From assembly GCA_004194705.1 (NCBI GenBank), contig SADC01001227.1, positions 3,116,072 through 3,180,071 on the forward strand: 64,000 nt of DNA, read 5' to 3'. Origin of the DNA: Ditylenchus dipsaci (Eukaryota > Nematoda > Chromadorea > Rhabditida > Anguinidae). The translations under genes were made by a program, and so were the position numbers. Within the stretch, counting starts at the first letter, position 1. Every line of letters begins with the position of its first letter. This document shows positions 11,091-23,194 of this stretch, piece by piece. The notes below the pieces were generated by a model, which made no database searches, was not told the DNA's origin, and was given only the letters and a program-made list of their open reading frames with translations.

Positions 11091-12022
11091 AAATCCATCT
11101 ATTTTCATTTTTTCAAAAATCTGAAGAAGGATTTGCAAAATTAAATTATGGCAACTTTACTTTAAATTACGAACTTCAGACTACAACATTTGAATTATAG
11201 CAAGAGGTGCTCATCGTGACGCATATAAATTTTCGTACATGCTGATATCTTAGTCAATATTCTTTTTAAAAACACTACAGTCAACGCTTATTATAGCAAA
11301 ACCAAAGAATATCTTCAGGCTAGTCGAGAGAGTTCATCACAGAGAAATCGAGTTTTCAGGCCAAATGTACAAAACCATACATTTTCACTAATTTTCGAAG
11401 TAAACACATGACATATTCCTGTTTTAAACGAGTAAACAAAAAGTTTGTGGCAGGTTGTCAGTCATATTTCTTTTATCAATTTCTGAATCATATCTTTTAT
11501 ATGTTTACAGGATGACAAAATAAAAATTAGTGCGAAAAAAGAAAACCATACAAATCAATTTTACAAAGTGATTTTCGAACGTTACTTTTATTTTATCCAA
11601 TCCTCTCACTCCTAATATTCTTAGCGTTTTTGAGACTCATCAGGAAGTTGAAAAAGGTTGAGACTATAAGCTTCTAGAGTCTCTTTTCAAACCCCGTAAC
11701 TGTCAGAGCAGGAAAAAACTACATAACGGGAGTTGGAAAATTTATGCTTCAAGACAAAATTTCATGCGGCGAGGAGATTCCTGAAAATTTTGAAAACCGA
11801 CCAGGCGAGGGGTCACGTACACTAACCTTTTAAGAATGCAAAATGTTTTATGTGAAGGCTCTATGTCATTCGAAGTCCTATATCACCTTTATCGCATAAT
11901 CAAAAAAATTTATCTACTTCATTGAACAGACTCTAGTCCTTTTTTTTAAACAATGACTTTTCTCCGAAATTCGTTTTCAGATGTAAAAAAAGTTCTTTGA
12001 ATTAGTCTTTGTGGATGATAAA
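11091..12022. other. Intergenic or intronic, no further GPCR exon seen
   Basis: I looked for a helix-3 / DRY-type exon on the plus strand and found none. A half MITE end (ACAGTCAACGCTTATTATAG) occurs at 11278. Confidence 0.4.
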
Positions 12023-13035
12023 TGCTAAAATTTACCTAGTTGCAGTGCATTAACAATGTTAGTCTTGTGTTAACCCAACATAATAGATTGATGACTACCA
12101 GCATTTACCTTTAACTGAGATCTAGTTGTACTGGTGCTAACATTGACCTAGTTGTAGTGGTATTAACAATGTTAGTCTTGTGTTAACCCAACAAAATAGA
12201 TTGATGACTACCAGCATCTACCTTTAACTAAGATCTAGTTGTACTGGTGCTAACATTGACCTAGTTGTAGTGGTATTAACAATGTTAGTCTTGTGTTAAC
12301 CCAACATAATAGATTGATGACTACCAGCATTTACCTTTAACTGAAATCTAGTTGTACTGGTGCTAAAATTGACCTAGTTGTAGTGGTATTAACAATGTTA
12401 GTCATGTGTTACCCAACATAATAGATTGATGACTACCAGCATTTACCTTTAACTGAAATCTAGTTGTACTGGTGCTAAAATTGACCTAGTTGTAGTGGTA
12501 TTAACGATGTTAGTCTTGTGTTAACCCAACATAATAGATTGATGACTATCAGCATTTACCTTTAACTGAAATCTAGTTGTACTGGTGCTAACATTGACCT
12601 AGTTGTAGTGGTATTAACAATGTTAGTCATGTGTTAACCCAACATAATAGATTGATGACTATCAGCATTTACCTTTAACTGAAATCTAGTTGTACTGGTG
12701 CTAACATTGACCTAGTTGTAGTGGTATTAACAATGTTAGTCATGTGTTAACTCCAACATAATAGATTGATGACTATCAGCATTTACCTTTAACTGAAATC
12801 TAGTTGTACTGGTGCTAACATTGACCTAGTTGTAGTGGTATTAACAATGTTAGTCAGTGTTAACCCAACATAATAGATTGATGACTACCAGCATTTACCT
12901 TTAACTGAAATCTAGTTGTACTGGTGCAAATTGACCTAGTTGTAGTGGTATTAACAATGTAGTCATGTGTTAACCAACATAATAGATTGATGACTACAGC
13001 ATTTACCTTTAACTGAAATCTAGTTGTACTGGTGC
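12023..13035. repeat. Satellite array, 113-bp unit, about 9 copies
   Basis: The marker GACCTAGTTGTAGTGGTATT recurs at 12145, 12258, 12371, 12483 and 12596, giving a 113-bp period. Units are about 95% alike by eye. Each unit contains a partial internal duplication (CTAGTTGTACTGGTGCTAAC against CTAGTTGTAGTGGTATTAAC). Small one- or two-base deletions accumulate towards the right end (from about 12855), where it abuts a second satellite. Confidence 0.95.
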
Positions 13036-13517
13036 TAAGTTATTGGGTCACGAAAGGTTGTTACGGTGGTGACTTATATGACTAATGAATGAGTTATTGG
13101 GTCACGAAGGTTGTTACGGTGTGACATTATATGACTAATGGATGATATTGGGTCACGAAGGTTGTTACAGTGGTGACATTATATGACTAAGGATGAGTTT
13201 ATTGGGTCACGAAGGTTGTTACGGTGGTGACATTATATGACTTTGGATGAGTTATTGGGTCACGAAGGTTTTTACGGTGGTGACATTATATGACTAATGG
13301 ACAAGTTATGGGTCACGAAGGTTGTTACGGTGGTGACATTATATGACTAATGGATGAGTTATTGGGTCACGAAGGTTGTTACGGTGGTGACATTATATGA
13401 CTAATGGATGAGTTATTGGATCACGAAGGTTGTTACGGTGGTGACATTATATGACTAATGGATGAGTTATTGGGTCACGAAGGTTGTTACGGTGGTGACA
13501 TTATATGACTAATGGAT
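13036..13517. repeat. Satellite array, 54-bp unit, about 9 copies
   Basis: The unit carries TATTGGGTCACGAAGGTTGT, TACGGTGGTGACATTATATG and ACTAATGGATGAGT; GTTGTTACGG recurs at 13321 and 13375, giving 54 bp. It directly follows the 113-bp satellite with no spacer. The first units are the most diverged. Confidence 0.95.
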
Positions 13518-13900
13518 ATACAATTTGGCTAAACCTAAAATTTTCAGGTTGTAACAGAGGTATACTCTTCCAGGGTGGATACAAGTGGTTTTCCTACTCA
13601 TTCTGAGGTTAATGAATCGCTAGAAAATTATTTTACTGGCATAAGTAGCAAAGAAGAAGATTGCACCCACCGGGATTTGAACCTATAACCTCGGAGATTC
13701 AGAGGATGAATTTAGCGGAGGATGAATTCATTGCTGGATATACTTACCGGATGAATTTACCGAGGATGAAATTGTTCAAGGATGAACTTATCGAAAATGA
13801 ATCCATCTACAGCCATTCTGGCGCACTAATTACGGCGCACTAATTACCGGCGCACTAATTACCCATAACTGATAGTAATCGATACTAAGGCCACCTGGAG

Positions 13901-14053
13901 GCAACCGGACATTTAGCATAATTTGTGCAATTTGTCCGCGGACATTTAGCATAATTTTTCGCTATGATTCGGTTGTTTTGCCCGAATCATACCGAAAAAT
14001 TATGCTAAATGTCCGCGGACAAATTGCACAAATTATGCTAAATGTCCGGTTGC
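13901..14053. repeat. Near-perfect 153-bp palindrome (hairpin MITE), tag GGACATTTAGCATAATT
   Basis: GCAACCGGACATTTAGCATA at the left is the exact inverse of TATGCTAAATGTCCGGTTGC at the right, and the arms stay complementary to a centre near 13977. Each arm contains the tag GGACATTTAGCATAATTT twice, separated by GTGCAATTTGTCCGC. It is non-coding. Confidence 0.9.
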
Positions 14054-15640
14054 CCACCTGGAACCTGATCTCAACGGATTTGACCTTCCGGAATCTGAAA
14101 TTTTGGATTCAGCCAAAAGTAAATAACAAGTACTACATCCTACACTCAACCTTGTTCATACCAAAACAGCTATTTGGATTGCAGAAACCCTAGTTCTCGA
14201 TTAGTTTCAGACCGCGTAGTACTTTGTGTTGTTACTTGGGTGGTAGTCTAAAACACGTGGTATTTAGGTGATTGTACGAGGGAGAAGCACTCAGGTGATA
14301 GCATTTGGCAGTTCCTACATATTGGCGTGCAAATGTAAGTGAATATGTAAGTCAATGGCGATTTTGACGGACTTCATTTACTCAAATTTGGACGAATTGC
14401 AATTTGGACGAATTGTCTTTGGACGAACTGCATTTTGGACGAAGTGCCATGGCACTATGTTTATATTGTATAATTTTCAATTTCCCAACTTTACATTACG
14501 ACAAATTTGAGTGATCGATTGCAATATCCATCTTGCAGAATCAGAGTCTCTCAGTCCTAATATGGTATGTTCTATTGCAATCTTCATGTGGTTAGTGAAA
14601 ATTTAAAAACATTTCAACTGAATTGTTTGTGCCTTCGTTGGCTCACGTGCATTTGTCTTCTATTGGGTACAAGTAAAGGAAACAATTGTATGACCAGCAG
14701 AAGTCTTCCACCCGCTACTCCATTTTCAATTAATCACCATCTTTTCCCTAATCAAATGTGAAGTGGTTGAACACTGAAATTGGGTCTTCTTTCCATGAAA
14801 CTTCTCTTTGGATTGATCAATGAGGGCTTGGTGAATCATTTATCCATCCCAAAATACATTTATTTCCGCTACTAAAATAGGATTTGGAAAACAGTTTAAT
14901 ATCTAAATTTAGTATGGTGTTGTTATTGTGTGTTTTAGGACTGGTTTAGTCGAGGGACAAAGAGCAAAGTCTTCTTCTTTTTTTAGGGGCAAGTCATAAA
15001 ATGATAATTAATTAGTTGAGGGGTGGAAACAGGTGCATGTTGTTGTGTTTGTTAGACCACCTACTCATGATTACTGTGTCTTTTTTTGTGTTGTTTTGAT
15101 TGTTGAAAAAGTTTTTTCAGATTTGTTAGAGGAAGGGGCTTTTGTTCGGAGAGTAAAATAATAAATGCATTAATCATTTTAAAATAGGGTGGAGATAAAT
15201 GCGGAAAAATAATTGTTAGAGGAGCAATGAAAATGCGGTAAAAATGGTTCCGAAGCGACCATCTAAATCTTTATACATTCAATTCTCGCTAATCCGTCAC
15301 GGGCTAATCCGTTACGCGAGCATAAAATTTAAGTTTTCGGTCTGCTTAACTGAGCACTGAAAATATGTCGTGTTTCGCTATTTAAGTTCGCAACCAAAAG
15401 GACAGTCTTATTTATGAGCTCTGGTGAGCACTAAAAAATGTTTATATTTTGATGGTGAATAATAGGGTACGATTTGGTCGATTTTTTTAGATGGATCGGT
15501 TAAAAATCCCGGTTTTCCAAGACAAATTTTCAATTCGGGGTTTTTTTAATTTCTTTCAGTCGGCTAACTAGCTTGTACATGGTTTATTTCTTCTGGGTTA
15601 TCCGGAACCCGGTTACATGAACCCTGGAATAGTTCTAGTG
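14054..15640. other. Intergenic, no gene supported
   Basis: Contains a small array of TTTGGACGAANTGCA units (14385-14450), another example of a short amplified tag. A tRNA-like T-arm (minus strand, GGTTCAAATCCCGGTGGGTG) lies just upstream at about 13664-13685. Short ORFs at 13978 and 14567 run through repeats. Confidence 0.45.
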
Positions 15641-15647
15641 GCGTAAC

Positions 15648-15809
15648 TACCGTATTTTCTCCATTAAGGCACCCGGGTTCATTATTTTTCAACCCTTCAA
15701 AAATGTTGAAATTGTAAATCAAAAATAGCCCTAACTCTGAAATTCTAGTCGAAAAATCGAGGGGGTTTCATTATTAGAGAGGGGTTCATTAATTGAAAAA
15801 ATACGGTAT
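15648..15809. repeat. CGTATTT-type MITE, copy 3 (tag GGGTTCATTA)
   Basis: It starts ACCGTATTTTCTCCATTAAG and ends TTGAAAAAATACGGTA. The left subterminal motif is CACCCGGGTTCATTATT, the right GGGGGTTTCATTATTAGAG and GGGGTTCATTAA. The core is shorter than in other copies. Confidence 0.75.
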
Positions 15810-16049
15810 ATGCAAAAAGCTGATCCATTTGAAAAAATTGTGGATACAGTTGCTGAACTCTATAGTCTAAAATAAGTTATGAATATGTCATGATGTTCGT
15901 TATAAAGTTTAATAAAAAATATTTGTAATTTTTGGACCGGGTTCCGAATAACCCGGAAGAACCATGAGTCATTCTCAGAGATAATATTGTTGGTTTATTA
16001 ACCCAATTTTAGGCGATTGCAATCGAGACATAACTAATTTCGGTTCTCA

Positions 16050-16475
16050 GGGTGCACTCAAAGCTCTATATAATGCTAATCCCAAAAAGTTCGTTCCCGC
16101 CTACGGTCGGACGCTTTTTTAATCTGATTTTTGAAGTATTTTGCAAGTTCTGTTTTTACAGTTTAGTCCCAAATATCGCAACGATTCCAATTTCGCCGAA
16201 CATTTTTTAGAAGGACGAGATTTTTTAAAAGCAAAGATCCTATATAACGTTCACCTATTTTTCAAAAAGATGAACGTTATATAGGGTTTTTGCTTTTTTG
16301 GAAAAAGTATTATAGGTTTCTGAAAAACAATCGGCAAAATCGGAATCCTTACTATATTCGGGATCAGACTATAATAACAGAATTAGCAAAATACTTCAAA
16401 AATAAAATTAAAAAAAGTCAGACCCATAGGCTGGAACGCACTTTTTGGGTGAGCGTTATATAGAGCTTTGACTGT
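16050..16475. repeat. MITE with tag GCTCTATATAA (family with copies at 18.8 and 50.7 kb)
   Basis: The left end CAAAGCTCTATATAATGCTA is inverted at the right end as GCGTTATATAGAGCTTTGAC, followed by TGTA. The core has TCGTTCCCGCCTACGGTCGG and AATATCGCAACGATTCCAAT, which recur in the 50.7-kb element. A smaller palindrome, TATATAACGTTCACCTATTT, lies at its centre. Confidence 0.75.
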
Positions 16476-17559
16476 ATTGGCTCGGATCGAACTTCGGTCC
16501 CTCGTTTCTGAATCTTCGTCTGCTTAAAATTTTCATGTATCGAATAACTCTGCTCACATATGGCCATTTAAAACATAAGGTTTTTACAAAAATTACAAAA
16601 AACTGATTGTGAGCGACTGCTATCAGAATTTTGATCTTTAACTTTTCTCCATAATTTATGTTTTATTAGTCTGAGTACTTTGGGTTCTTCGCTCTAAGAA
16701 TACAAACTGCTACCCCAAGAGTGGAGATGAGTAGGGAAGAAGAAGAGTACTGTTCTTTGCACATGTTTTGCCAATGAAACTCAAAAACAGCAACCTCTAA
16801 TCCCCGTTTACCAATTAAACCATCTGTTTGCAACCTGTAGCCATTTCCAGCCGATTAAACACGTTCTTTAGTTCAAGATCAGAAAACAAACAGAAAGGTT
16901 GCAGAACGGGTAATTGAGCACAAATTTACAGTTTAGAACGATCACATGCAGTTAATTCAATTATTTATTTTCCTCGCTATCAAATTTAGCATGTGGACTT
17001 TCACGTGAACTTCTGCATGGAACACATGGAGAGAGGAGAGGAAAAGCAGGTGTCACTAGCAATAGCTAGCAGCTTACTCCAGTCGTCTGGCTAAGCAGAT
17101 AATAGCAAAGCCACTGACTATGGCATTCCTTTTTTCAGATCCTGCCCATAACACTTTTTAAATTCCGTTGCCTTATTTTTACTCTTTTTTCTTAATAAAT
17201 CAAATTGTTAGATGGCATTCAAATCCTCACTCATTTTGATTCAGTAGTTTTCGATATATCAAATTCAGTATTTCAGACTTACACCGATAAATTTCATAGT
17301 CGCAAATCTATAAACAGTAAGCTTTTGTGTTTTCCTTTCCACTTTTGTGATATTTTTTGAATGCACGCCTTTTATATTTTATTAATTTTTCTCTGTTTGG
17401 TACATGTTTTTGATTTTCGGTCCTAAGCGCAAGTAGGCCCAAGCACGTTTGGACTCAAATACTTCCAAATCTGAAAAAAAATAAAGTGCAACTTATCTTG
17501 TAAATATGAGAGAAATCACTATGCGACTGCATAAATTTTACACCAAGTTTTTTGTAATC

Positions 17560-18090
17560 TTGCTCAGGTTTCGACAAATGGGCCCGAAAAGGGCACATTG
17601 AGGGCACATCGTATTTTGGGCACATTTTACCTTTTTAGAACACATATTTTTGTCAAGTGTGAAAATAATAAAAAGGGCGAATTCGAACCCTGATCCTGCT
17701 ATAAATTCACGAAATTTATCAAAACTTGTGGGTTCAATTTTGCTTAGCAATCCTGACTTTTTTCGGAATAACTCGGCTCTGCCGTGAACATCGGTATAAA
17801 CATCGACAAGATAGCAAAATGTCTGAAAATCCCTTAGATTCACAAGGCAAATTAAATATTAAAAGGGCATGATCGTGCCCGATGGGGAGAAAAAGCGCGA
17901 ACCAGCAGTTCTTTTCTTTCTCGATAAATTTTCACATTCGTTCTCGTCTAGATTTTTTAAGTTTTCTGTCTAGTTTTTAAAAGCAGTATAAGGTCGTCTA
18001 TACCAGATTTGACGCAGAACGAGTGAAAAATGGGACGATGCGAAAAAAACTGCTGGTTCGCGCCTTAACGCACGGGCATGCCCCTTTAAT
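17560..18090. repeat. GGGCACAT repeats and AAAGGGCATG-type MITE
   Basis: 17575-17640 holds GGGCACAT-like tags (AGGGCACATTGAGGGCACAT). 17862-18090 is a separate inverted-repeat unit: AAAAGGGCATGATCGTGCCC and GCGCGAACCAGCAGTTCTTT at the left against AACTGCTGGTTCGCGCCTTA and GGGCATGCCCCTTTAA at the right. The GGGCATGCCCCTTTA edge is shared with elements near 24.7, 34.8 and 49.4 kb. Confidence 0.6.
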
Positions 18091-18817
18091 GCGCTTTCAG
18101 GGCTAAATTTTGCAATAATTTGAAAGAGCAAAAAAATGCTAAAAAAAACTGTTCTTTTGTGTTTGGTGGTGTTGCAAACGAATTCTTTGTAAAACAAGCT
18201 ATTTTGAAAAATGATACCCTTGATGCATTTTTTGAGTGCTGCTGTAACATAGCTAAGTCTAAGTATAGCACGTATTCTCACTAATTTATTTCTTCCGGGC
18301 TTAGCTCACCAGCTTTATCGCATTTTGTCAGACAAAGGCCTCATTCCAACCCTTTCCCTGGGTTAGTAGGCTTCTTTTTCTCTGTTTGTTATTCATTTTT
18401 TGTGTTCCAAGCAGCCAGTCGGTTAGAGAAAGAAGCTTCTAGAATGCTTTTTTCTGTGGAGCAGAGAGCAGCCATCCTGCTGCTGCTATGTAATTTTGTT
18501 GCTGTTACCCTGAAAGAAGAGATGGAGGAGGAGGAGTGTAAGGGGCCAGAGAGCAAAACCTATATAAAAGACTAGTCTTTAGATTGGGGGTGCCTTTAAC
18601 CCTGCTTTCTGGGGACTTGTTTACTCCAGCCTGGGATAGGCAATAGGACTGATTTTTAATTGTATATGACCAAGCGGGAATTTGAATTGTTTGAGTATTA
18701 TCATATTCCGACAGCACACGATTTATAGCCGCAAAAAAGTTAATTATCGCACAGGAGCTTGATTCTTTAATGTTTTCAAAATAAACGGGAATTTAACTTA
18801 TAAACTTAAGGAAAATG

Positions 18818-18987
18818 GGTGTTGGGCTGCATAAATAGGAGAAATTTTTCACCTCGATATTTGAAGGTTTTTAAAACTTATGTTTTTTATCATAAAACAG
18901 GCAAAAACCTTCAAAAGTTGAGGTGAAAACTTGTCAGACCCTAGGCGGAGACGAACTTTCTGGGGTGGCGCTATGTAAGGTGACTGT
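18818..18987. repeat. MITE sharing the 16.0/50.7-kb core, right end GCGCTATGTAAGG
   Basis: It contains the inverted pair TTCACCTCGATATTTGAAGG / CTTCAAAAGTTGAGGTGAAA, then CAGACCCTAGGCGGAGACGA, closely matching GGACCCAAGGCGGGAACGAA at 50.9 kb, and ends GGTGACTGTA. Confidence 0.6.
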
Positions 18988-20720
18988 ATCGACATTTTTA
19001 AGCTGAAATAACGTTTCTAATTCTAAAATGCCTTCCTAACTCCAAACGCCTTGAGATTTAGCTGAAATCATTTCTCAGAGTTCAAAAACATTGGTAGCTA
19101 AATAGAACAGTAGCGAATGCTAGTGATAGCTGGTCATGGTTTGATTACCAAGCAGAATTGTTTTTTTCTGGCATGGCAAAAATTCCTAGGGAGAAGGTTC
19201 TACGGCATATAATTGTGAAAATCCGGCGGAATTTTCATGCTTGGCGCCCTTGTTAGGCAGAGACCAAACTCGGACACTAAATATGTGTTCAGCATGGTCG
19301 ATTAGCGCACCAAACTTAATTCAAATTTAAAGTTAATGTCAAATTTCGAATTCTTTTCAAGACAAAAAAACGTTGAAAAGATTCCAATTTTAAATTTGAT
19401 TGTGAGTTTTTAAATTTAAATAGCACATCGACCATACTGAACATGGTTCCAATCTCAGAGTTTTGTTTTTGCCTAGCACATTAGTCGAAAATAAAAAAAA
19501 TTTCCTGCAGAATTTTCCTGATGCCTTAATTCTCGACTTTTACTTTATTTAACCGTAATTTAAATTTAAGAATCTTTGCTCCTTTTGATGTTGCAAAAAA
19601 ATGCTGCATTTATTTTTTTCTTTTTTATTTCAGCATGCGTTTGCAGTCTCAGAAATATGACTAAAATGGTACAGGGGAAGCCCTGCATGTACATGTGTTT
19701 ACAATAGTGAATCACCAGTTTTGCTTTTTGCGGCCTTGCTTGTGGGGCAAACAAAGGCTGGCTGTAAACACACCAGAAATCAGTGTTGATAGCTTGATCT
19801 ATTGCTTTTTCTCCTCTTGTTTTTCTATTGATCATTGGGCATCGAAGCAAAAAGCTAAGGACCGCCCTTTTGCAATCATTAGAAAAAGAGTTTCCCATTG
19901 TTGTGTTCCAACCAGAACAACATTTGATAAGGGTTTTTAGATTTTCGTTGAGGACATCCCAATGATTATTAGTCCCCTAAAGTGTTGTTGTACTTGCTCT
20001 TTAATTTGTTTCCAAATATATTGGTGCTTGTAAATATATATAAGACTGGATAACATTAGATCCAATCAAATATCCAGTCTGAAATACAGCGCCTAATTTT
20101 TTTCAAGTCCATTGTCTGATTTGAACTTTTGGTTTTCTTTTTCAATCTATGAGTATATATAATTTATGAATTAACATATGAGCATGTATCTCTAAATATC
20201 ATCGAAAGTGGCTAGATTTCCAGATTTTTAAAATTTTCGATTTTTAAAATTTGCAGTACAAATTTATGTGTAAATTTTTTCTGGTGTCTTCCCCTAATAG
20301 CTAAAAATTTATCAGGAATCCAAAACAGACTTTTAAAAAAATGCTTGATTGCCAAGAGATCACCTAAAATTGGATGATTGTCGTTTCAAATCTTGGCACT
20401 CTAATTTTAAGTATTCTGCTTTGCGATTCGGATTTTCGGGAAAATTTCAGCTATTGAGACACTTTTACTTTTTAATTTATACAAAAATTTTAAATGCACC
20501 GATCCAAAATATCCTCTAGCAAAAAATTTAGAAAAAATTACAATTTTTAAATTACAACTTCTGGATAATACAAAAAAAGGCACTGGAGTTAATAAATGAG
20601 GCGCTGTATTTCAGTTTTTTGCTGCTCACTTTAGTTACAGCCGATTGCAAAATATAAAAATTAATTTTTTTCCAGTTATCTACAACTTTCCAAGCTCGTC
20701 TTTCTATTTTTGTTGCCAAC
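18988..20720. other. Upstream region of the METTL18-like gene, no other gene seen
   Basis: AT-rich, without a recognised exon. A strong acceptor (TTTTTTTCCAG) ends at 20675, 45 bases before the METTL18-like ATG, and could be a trans-splice or 5'UTR splice site. Confidence 0.4.
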
Positions 20721-22387
20721 ATGGTGTTGATTGAGTCTCTGAAAATTACCGGCCAGCAGGCTGCCACCAACTGCAACCTGTCCATGGACTCTGGACGCAG
20801 AATTTGCTATGTGGCACCCAGGAAATACAGTGCTTTGCTGTCTTCGGACAGTGAGAACATTGACACTGGTTTGGGATTGACTCGCAAGTTGAGTGGATCT
20901 AATGGCAATGGAGGGGCATTGATGAGGCAGACAAGTGGGAAGGTGCCAATGATTTGTGCCAATTCACCGACAACTGTATTGAGATTGAGAAGAATGTGGA
21001 GATGTTTGAAGGCAAGAGAGTTCTTGAGGTTAGTTTTTTTAGATTCTGAAACCTCCAATCTAAAAGTGAATATCTAGAAGTGACAATCACGTATAGGAAC
21101 TATATTTTGTTGACAGCGTGGCATTGAAATGTGAACAACAATTATGCAGAATAAAAAGTTGAATTAGAAAAATCAATATCAGAATTTTTAAATTTGTTCG
21201 AAAATTTCCTGAATATTCAAGCGCTCCCTCACCATTCAAAATAGTATTTTTGGCATTGTGTTTTGACCCAATTTGTAAAGACTGCTCTTGGGAAAACTAC
21301 TCTTCGATTTGTAGCCAGAGAAATGAGCTAAAAATTGATAGAGAAGTTGCCTAAATTTTTTTTAAATCGAGTCCAAAACAGAATGCCGAAAACACGATTT
21401 TAAATGGAGAGGGAGCCTGCTAATGAGAGAGTTTATAGTGGGTACCAGACAAAACAGATTTCTAAAATAATTTATTAAAAAAGACTTTTTTGTCAGTAAA
21501 TTCGGGCGAAACAGCCGAATTTACCGATAAAAAAGTCTTTTTTGTCTGGTTGCCGTTTATGATATTTTCGTCTTCGCCTCAATTTTTAGGGCATTTTTTT
21601 CAATTTTTTTGTAATTCTGGTATCAATGTTCCTTATACAGCTTTCAATTCTGCACAAGTTTTGCCAATCGAATTTGGCTTCAAAACGACATTTAAAAAAT
21701 TACATATTGTGCATTTTGTCACTTTCGGGCCGGGAATTTATTTTAAAAATATACAGTACCTATTTTAAGACAATCAAGTATAATATGTTGTCTAAACTAT
21801 TTCAATTTCAGATTGGCTTTTGCACTGGACTGCACTCCGTTTTCGCCTTTGCCAACGGAGCCAGCTCAGTGACACTGCACTCGCTGGTAATAATACTCTC
21901 TTACCCCTAAATATAGCTTATCCTGACATTTGTGTGTGTTAGGATGCCACCACTCTCAACTCGTTTGTCAAGCCCACCCTCAGGCGCAACAATGTGCCCA
22001 GGAATCGGTCCAAGTTCAGCTCGGGTGACTTGGAAAGTTTCAAGATGGTGCTCAACAACCAGAAGTTCGACGTGATCCTGGCTGCCGAATTGATTAGTAC
22101 TGATGAGAGCGAATTTGAGGCCATCCACGACATGCTAAATGCTGCTCTGGCTCCAAATGGAATTGTGTAAGTGGAAATTGATCAAAAATCGGGTCAAATT
22201 CTCATAATTATGCTATTTCAGACTATTCTCAGCTCGCCCCTACTACGACCACTGCTCTGGATCCCTGCCCACCTTTCTGGACCTAGTCAAAATGAAGGGC
22301 TGCTTTGACGCAGACATTCGCTGGACCTCCACTAAAACCGACGTTGCCCCTCGCAAAGTGGTGCAGCTGAACCGGTCGATCAGATAG
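20721..22387 (+). CDS. METTL18: METTL18-type protein-histidine N-methyltransferase
   Basis: S-adenosylmethionine-dependent methyltransferase of the METTL18/Hpm1 group, which methylates a histidine of a ribosomal protein in known members. Exons: 20721-21028, 21812-21886, 21943-22166, 22222-22387, about 257 residues. The family landmark W-E-G-(A/G)-x-D-L is present (KWEGANDLCQF, exon 1 end), then motif I across the first splice (GKRVLE/IGFCTGLHSV), a long charged segment (VKPTLRRNNVPR), the strand-4 motif FDVILAAELI and a C-terminal PYYDHCSGS. Motif I reads IGFCTGL instead of the usual LGCGSGL. Exon 1 has one frame break: the first about 66 residues and the WEGA segment are in different frames, repaired by one extra G in the G-run near 20911-20916. 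This is probably a homopolymer miscall because the rest is clean. Human METTL18 is longer at the N-terminus. It lies downstream of and antiparallel to calpain-7 (tail to tail). Confidence 0.82.
21480..21545. repeat. Hairpin in intron 1 of the METTL18-like gene
   Basis: AAGACTTTTTTGTCAGTAAA is followed by CGGGCGAAACAGCCG and then TTTACCGATAAAAAAGTCTT, a short self-complementary element. Intron 1 (783 nt) is the only long intron of the gene. Confidence 0.6.
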
Positions 22388-22624
22388 TCACGGCTGGAAT
22401 GCCCTTTACATATAATCAGTCAAAAGCATAAGTAGCAATTTGGAGTCAATTCTGTGAATTTGTTTGTCCCTATACCAATGCGCAAATTTTTTGTATTACT
22501 ATTGTTGTTGAGCTTAATTTATTTTGTCTTCTTTCTATTATTTGTTTTGTTGATTTGTTTTTGGCTGTAGCTAAAAATTATATTTTGGAAGTGTAAAAAT
22601 TAGGTTACACAAGTGAATCAGGCA

Positions 22625-22685
22625 GAGTTGCGCGATCATGGCTCAGTGGTCACTCACACTCAGTTAGTGAGTTCGAACCCCTACA
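22625..22685 (+). repeat. tRNA-derived SINE-like sequence
   Basis: GATCATGGCTCAGTGGTCAC (A-box-like) and GTGAGTTCGAACCCCTAC (B-box) are 25-30 nt apart, but no 7-bp acceptor stem forms and there is no plausible anticodon arm, so it is not called as a tRNA gene. Confidence 0.5.
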
Positions 22686-23070
22686 AACTTTTTAGTTTTT
22701 TTTTTAATTTGCTTTTTTTCATCAGATTCTCCGCTACGAAAAAAAAGTCAAATTTTTAAAAATTGTCCAAAAAACACAATGCCACAAATGATTCTTTTGA
22801 AAAATATTATTAAAAAATTATATTGAGAAATCTCTGAAAGCAAAAATTTTCCAGGAATCCGAATTTCAGATTTGGATTGTGTAGTATTTTTTTAATAAAA
22901 ATTTCTGTTTTTTTGCGCAAGTCAACAATTTGTGTCAAAACACCACATTTTTTCAAAGATCTTTCACCCGGATTGTCCCATGCCGGAGCGCCTCTTGTTA
23001 GTCCCTTTTCCTGACTCAAGGAAAAATTTAGAAAATCAGAAAACTGCATTTAATACACATACCGACTGCA

Positions 23071-23076
23071 TTTATT
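23071..23076 (-). other. Poly(A) signal AATAAA for calpain-7
   Basis: TTTATT on the plus strand reads AATAAA on the minus strand, about 120 nt downstream of the calpain-7 stop codon. Confidence 0.55.
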
Positions 23077-23194
23077 GTACATAATATGTGAGAAAATGTT
23101 CATATGTTTGTATAATTATGTACGAAAATAAAATGATTATGAAAATTGTTAAATAACTAGAATTTTTTACACACCTGACACATATGAAAATTGG

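Noticed and set aside
12023..13517. Possible CRISPR or minisatellite coding array
   Set aside because: No spacers, stops in all frames, host is eukaryotic; simple satellites explain it.
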